DNA of 5,511 nt from Spirochaetaceae bacterium (GTDB lineage Bacteria; Spirochaetota; Spirochaetia; DSM-27196; SKKC01), in the NCBI GenBank assembly GCA_003554375.1, contig PWGF01000211.1:1-5511 (forward strand), written 5' to 3'. The notes below the pieces were generated by a model. That model was given only the letters and a program-made list of their open reading frames with translations, was not told where the DNA came from and did no database searches. The translations under genes were made by a program, and so were the position numbers. Position 1 is the first letter of the stretch. Each line of letters begins with the position of its first letter. Below are positions 5,009 through 5,511 of the stretch, one piece after another.

Positions 5009-5511
5009 TTAGGTGCCGGTCTCCGCGCCGTCGAGATCGCGCTCGTTGGTCACGACCGTGACGTTCTCCTGCGGGCGCTCCTGGATATGGGGGGGGTCGA
5101 TGTAGAGACTCTGACGGCTGATGAGCCACAGCTCCGGGAGTATCTCTCCCACGATCCTGCCGTCGTCGAAAACTCTCACCATTGCGCTCGTGGAAACTAC
5201 GATAGCAACGGCACGAGTCGCGCGGCTCACCGCTGCCGCGGCCATATGCCGCGTTCCGAGTCCAAGTGGAACCCGCACTCCACGGCTCGGCGCTTCGAAA
5301 TACCGACACGCCGAAAGGACAACCCCCTCCTCGCTTACTACAAACCCCCCGTCGAGTTGAGCAAGCTCCTTCACCGTCTCGCGCATGTCCGGATGCGCGA
5401 GGCGTTTCACCTCCCGCGAATGTCCGGCAAGCGGATCCAAAACGAGCGGCCGTGACAGTTCCAACACCGACGAGCTCGCCCCGACGACGAACATGGTTCC
5501 GATCTTGCGGC
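5009..5511 (-). CDS. Diadenylate-cyclase (DisA_N) domain protein, DacZ-like, 5' end beyond window
   Basis: This is the C-terminal 166 residues of a protein with a DAC domain, the fold that makes cyclic di-AMP from two ATP. The frame stays open to the right edge. The Met at 5494-5492 lies in KIGTMFVVG, which matches an internal conserved block of archaeal-type DAC proteins, so the true start lies outside the window. Counting visible residues from the edge, the block LDGGFVVSEEGVVLSACRYFE (52-72) corresponds to the canonical DGA motif, and LGLGTRHMAAAAVS (82-95) to the canonical RHR motif. VVSTSAMVRVFDDG (104-117) corresponds to the region where other DACs carry a metal-binding Glu. All three motifs are altered (DGG, RHM, STS), so activity is uncertain. 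An 8-C run lies in the tail (5096-5089). There are no membrane segments in the visible part, unlike CdaA, and no DisA DNA-binding domain follows. The gene converges on nodJ. Confidence 0.85.
   Translation of the reverse strand, partial: RKIGTMFVVGASSSVLELSRPLVLDPLAGHSREVKRLAHPDMRETVKELAQLDGGFVVSEEGVVLSACRYFEAPSRGVRVPLGLGTRHMAAAAVSRATRAVAIVVSTSAMVRVFDDGRIVGEILPELWLISRQSLYIDPPHIQERPQENVTVVTNERDLDGAETGT

Noticed and set aside
4890..5309. Minus-strand open frame of 139 codons overlapping the cyclase-domain gene and the end of nodJ
   Set aside because: It is Arg-rich and resembles no family, while the DAC domain occupies another frame. It matters only as the frame reached by a shift at the 8-C run.
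1..5511. Search for defence systems, CRISPR arrays, transposases, prophage genes, tRNA or rRNA
   Set aside because: None seen: the five genes belong to ordinary chromosomal families, and no regularly spaced repeats or terminal inverted repeats were found.

Overview
The window is GC-rich bacterial DNA with five protein-coding genes and short intergenic regions. I see no rRNA, tRNA, CRISPR array, insertion sequence or phage gene. From left to right it holds: a small lipoprotein gene (minus); a 354-base gap with tandem repeats and a double hairpin; a manganese-type superoxide dismutase gene (minus); a D-alanyl-D-alanine carboxypeptidase gene (minus); a divergently transcribed two-gene NodI/NodJ-type ABC-2 transporter operon (plus); and the 3' part of a diadenylate-cyclase-domain gene (minus) that runs off the right edge.

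The organism has a cell envelope with lipoproteins, peptidoglycan trimmed by a penicillin-binding-protein-5-type enzyme, and oxidative-stress defence. The carboxypeptidase has a sequence style I associate with spirochaete homologues, and the cyclase-domain protein resembles the archaeal-type (DacZ-like) family more than bacterial CdaA or DisA. A GC-rich spirochaete or another less-studied diderm is possible, but this is a weak guess from memory and not a taxonomic call.

Functional layout: nodI and nodJ overlap by 14 bases and are clearly co-translated, giving an ATPase and a six-helix permease that should pair as an exporter of unknown substrate. The dac gene is divergent from them across a very short region. 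In that region both outward promoters can be drawn with the -10 hexamer exactly 6 bases before an ATG, which suggests leaderless transcripts. sodA has its own near-perfect ribosome binding site and ends in two perfect 10-bp hairpins. The cyclase-domain gene converges on nodJ.

The points most worth a second look are the leaderless divergent promoter pair, the cyclase domain with all three signature motifs altered, the cysteine-free MliC-like lipoprotein, and the disordered N-terminal extension on the NodJ-type permease. None of these amounts to a clearly new system; most of the window is ordinary chromosomal gene content.
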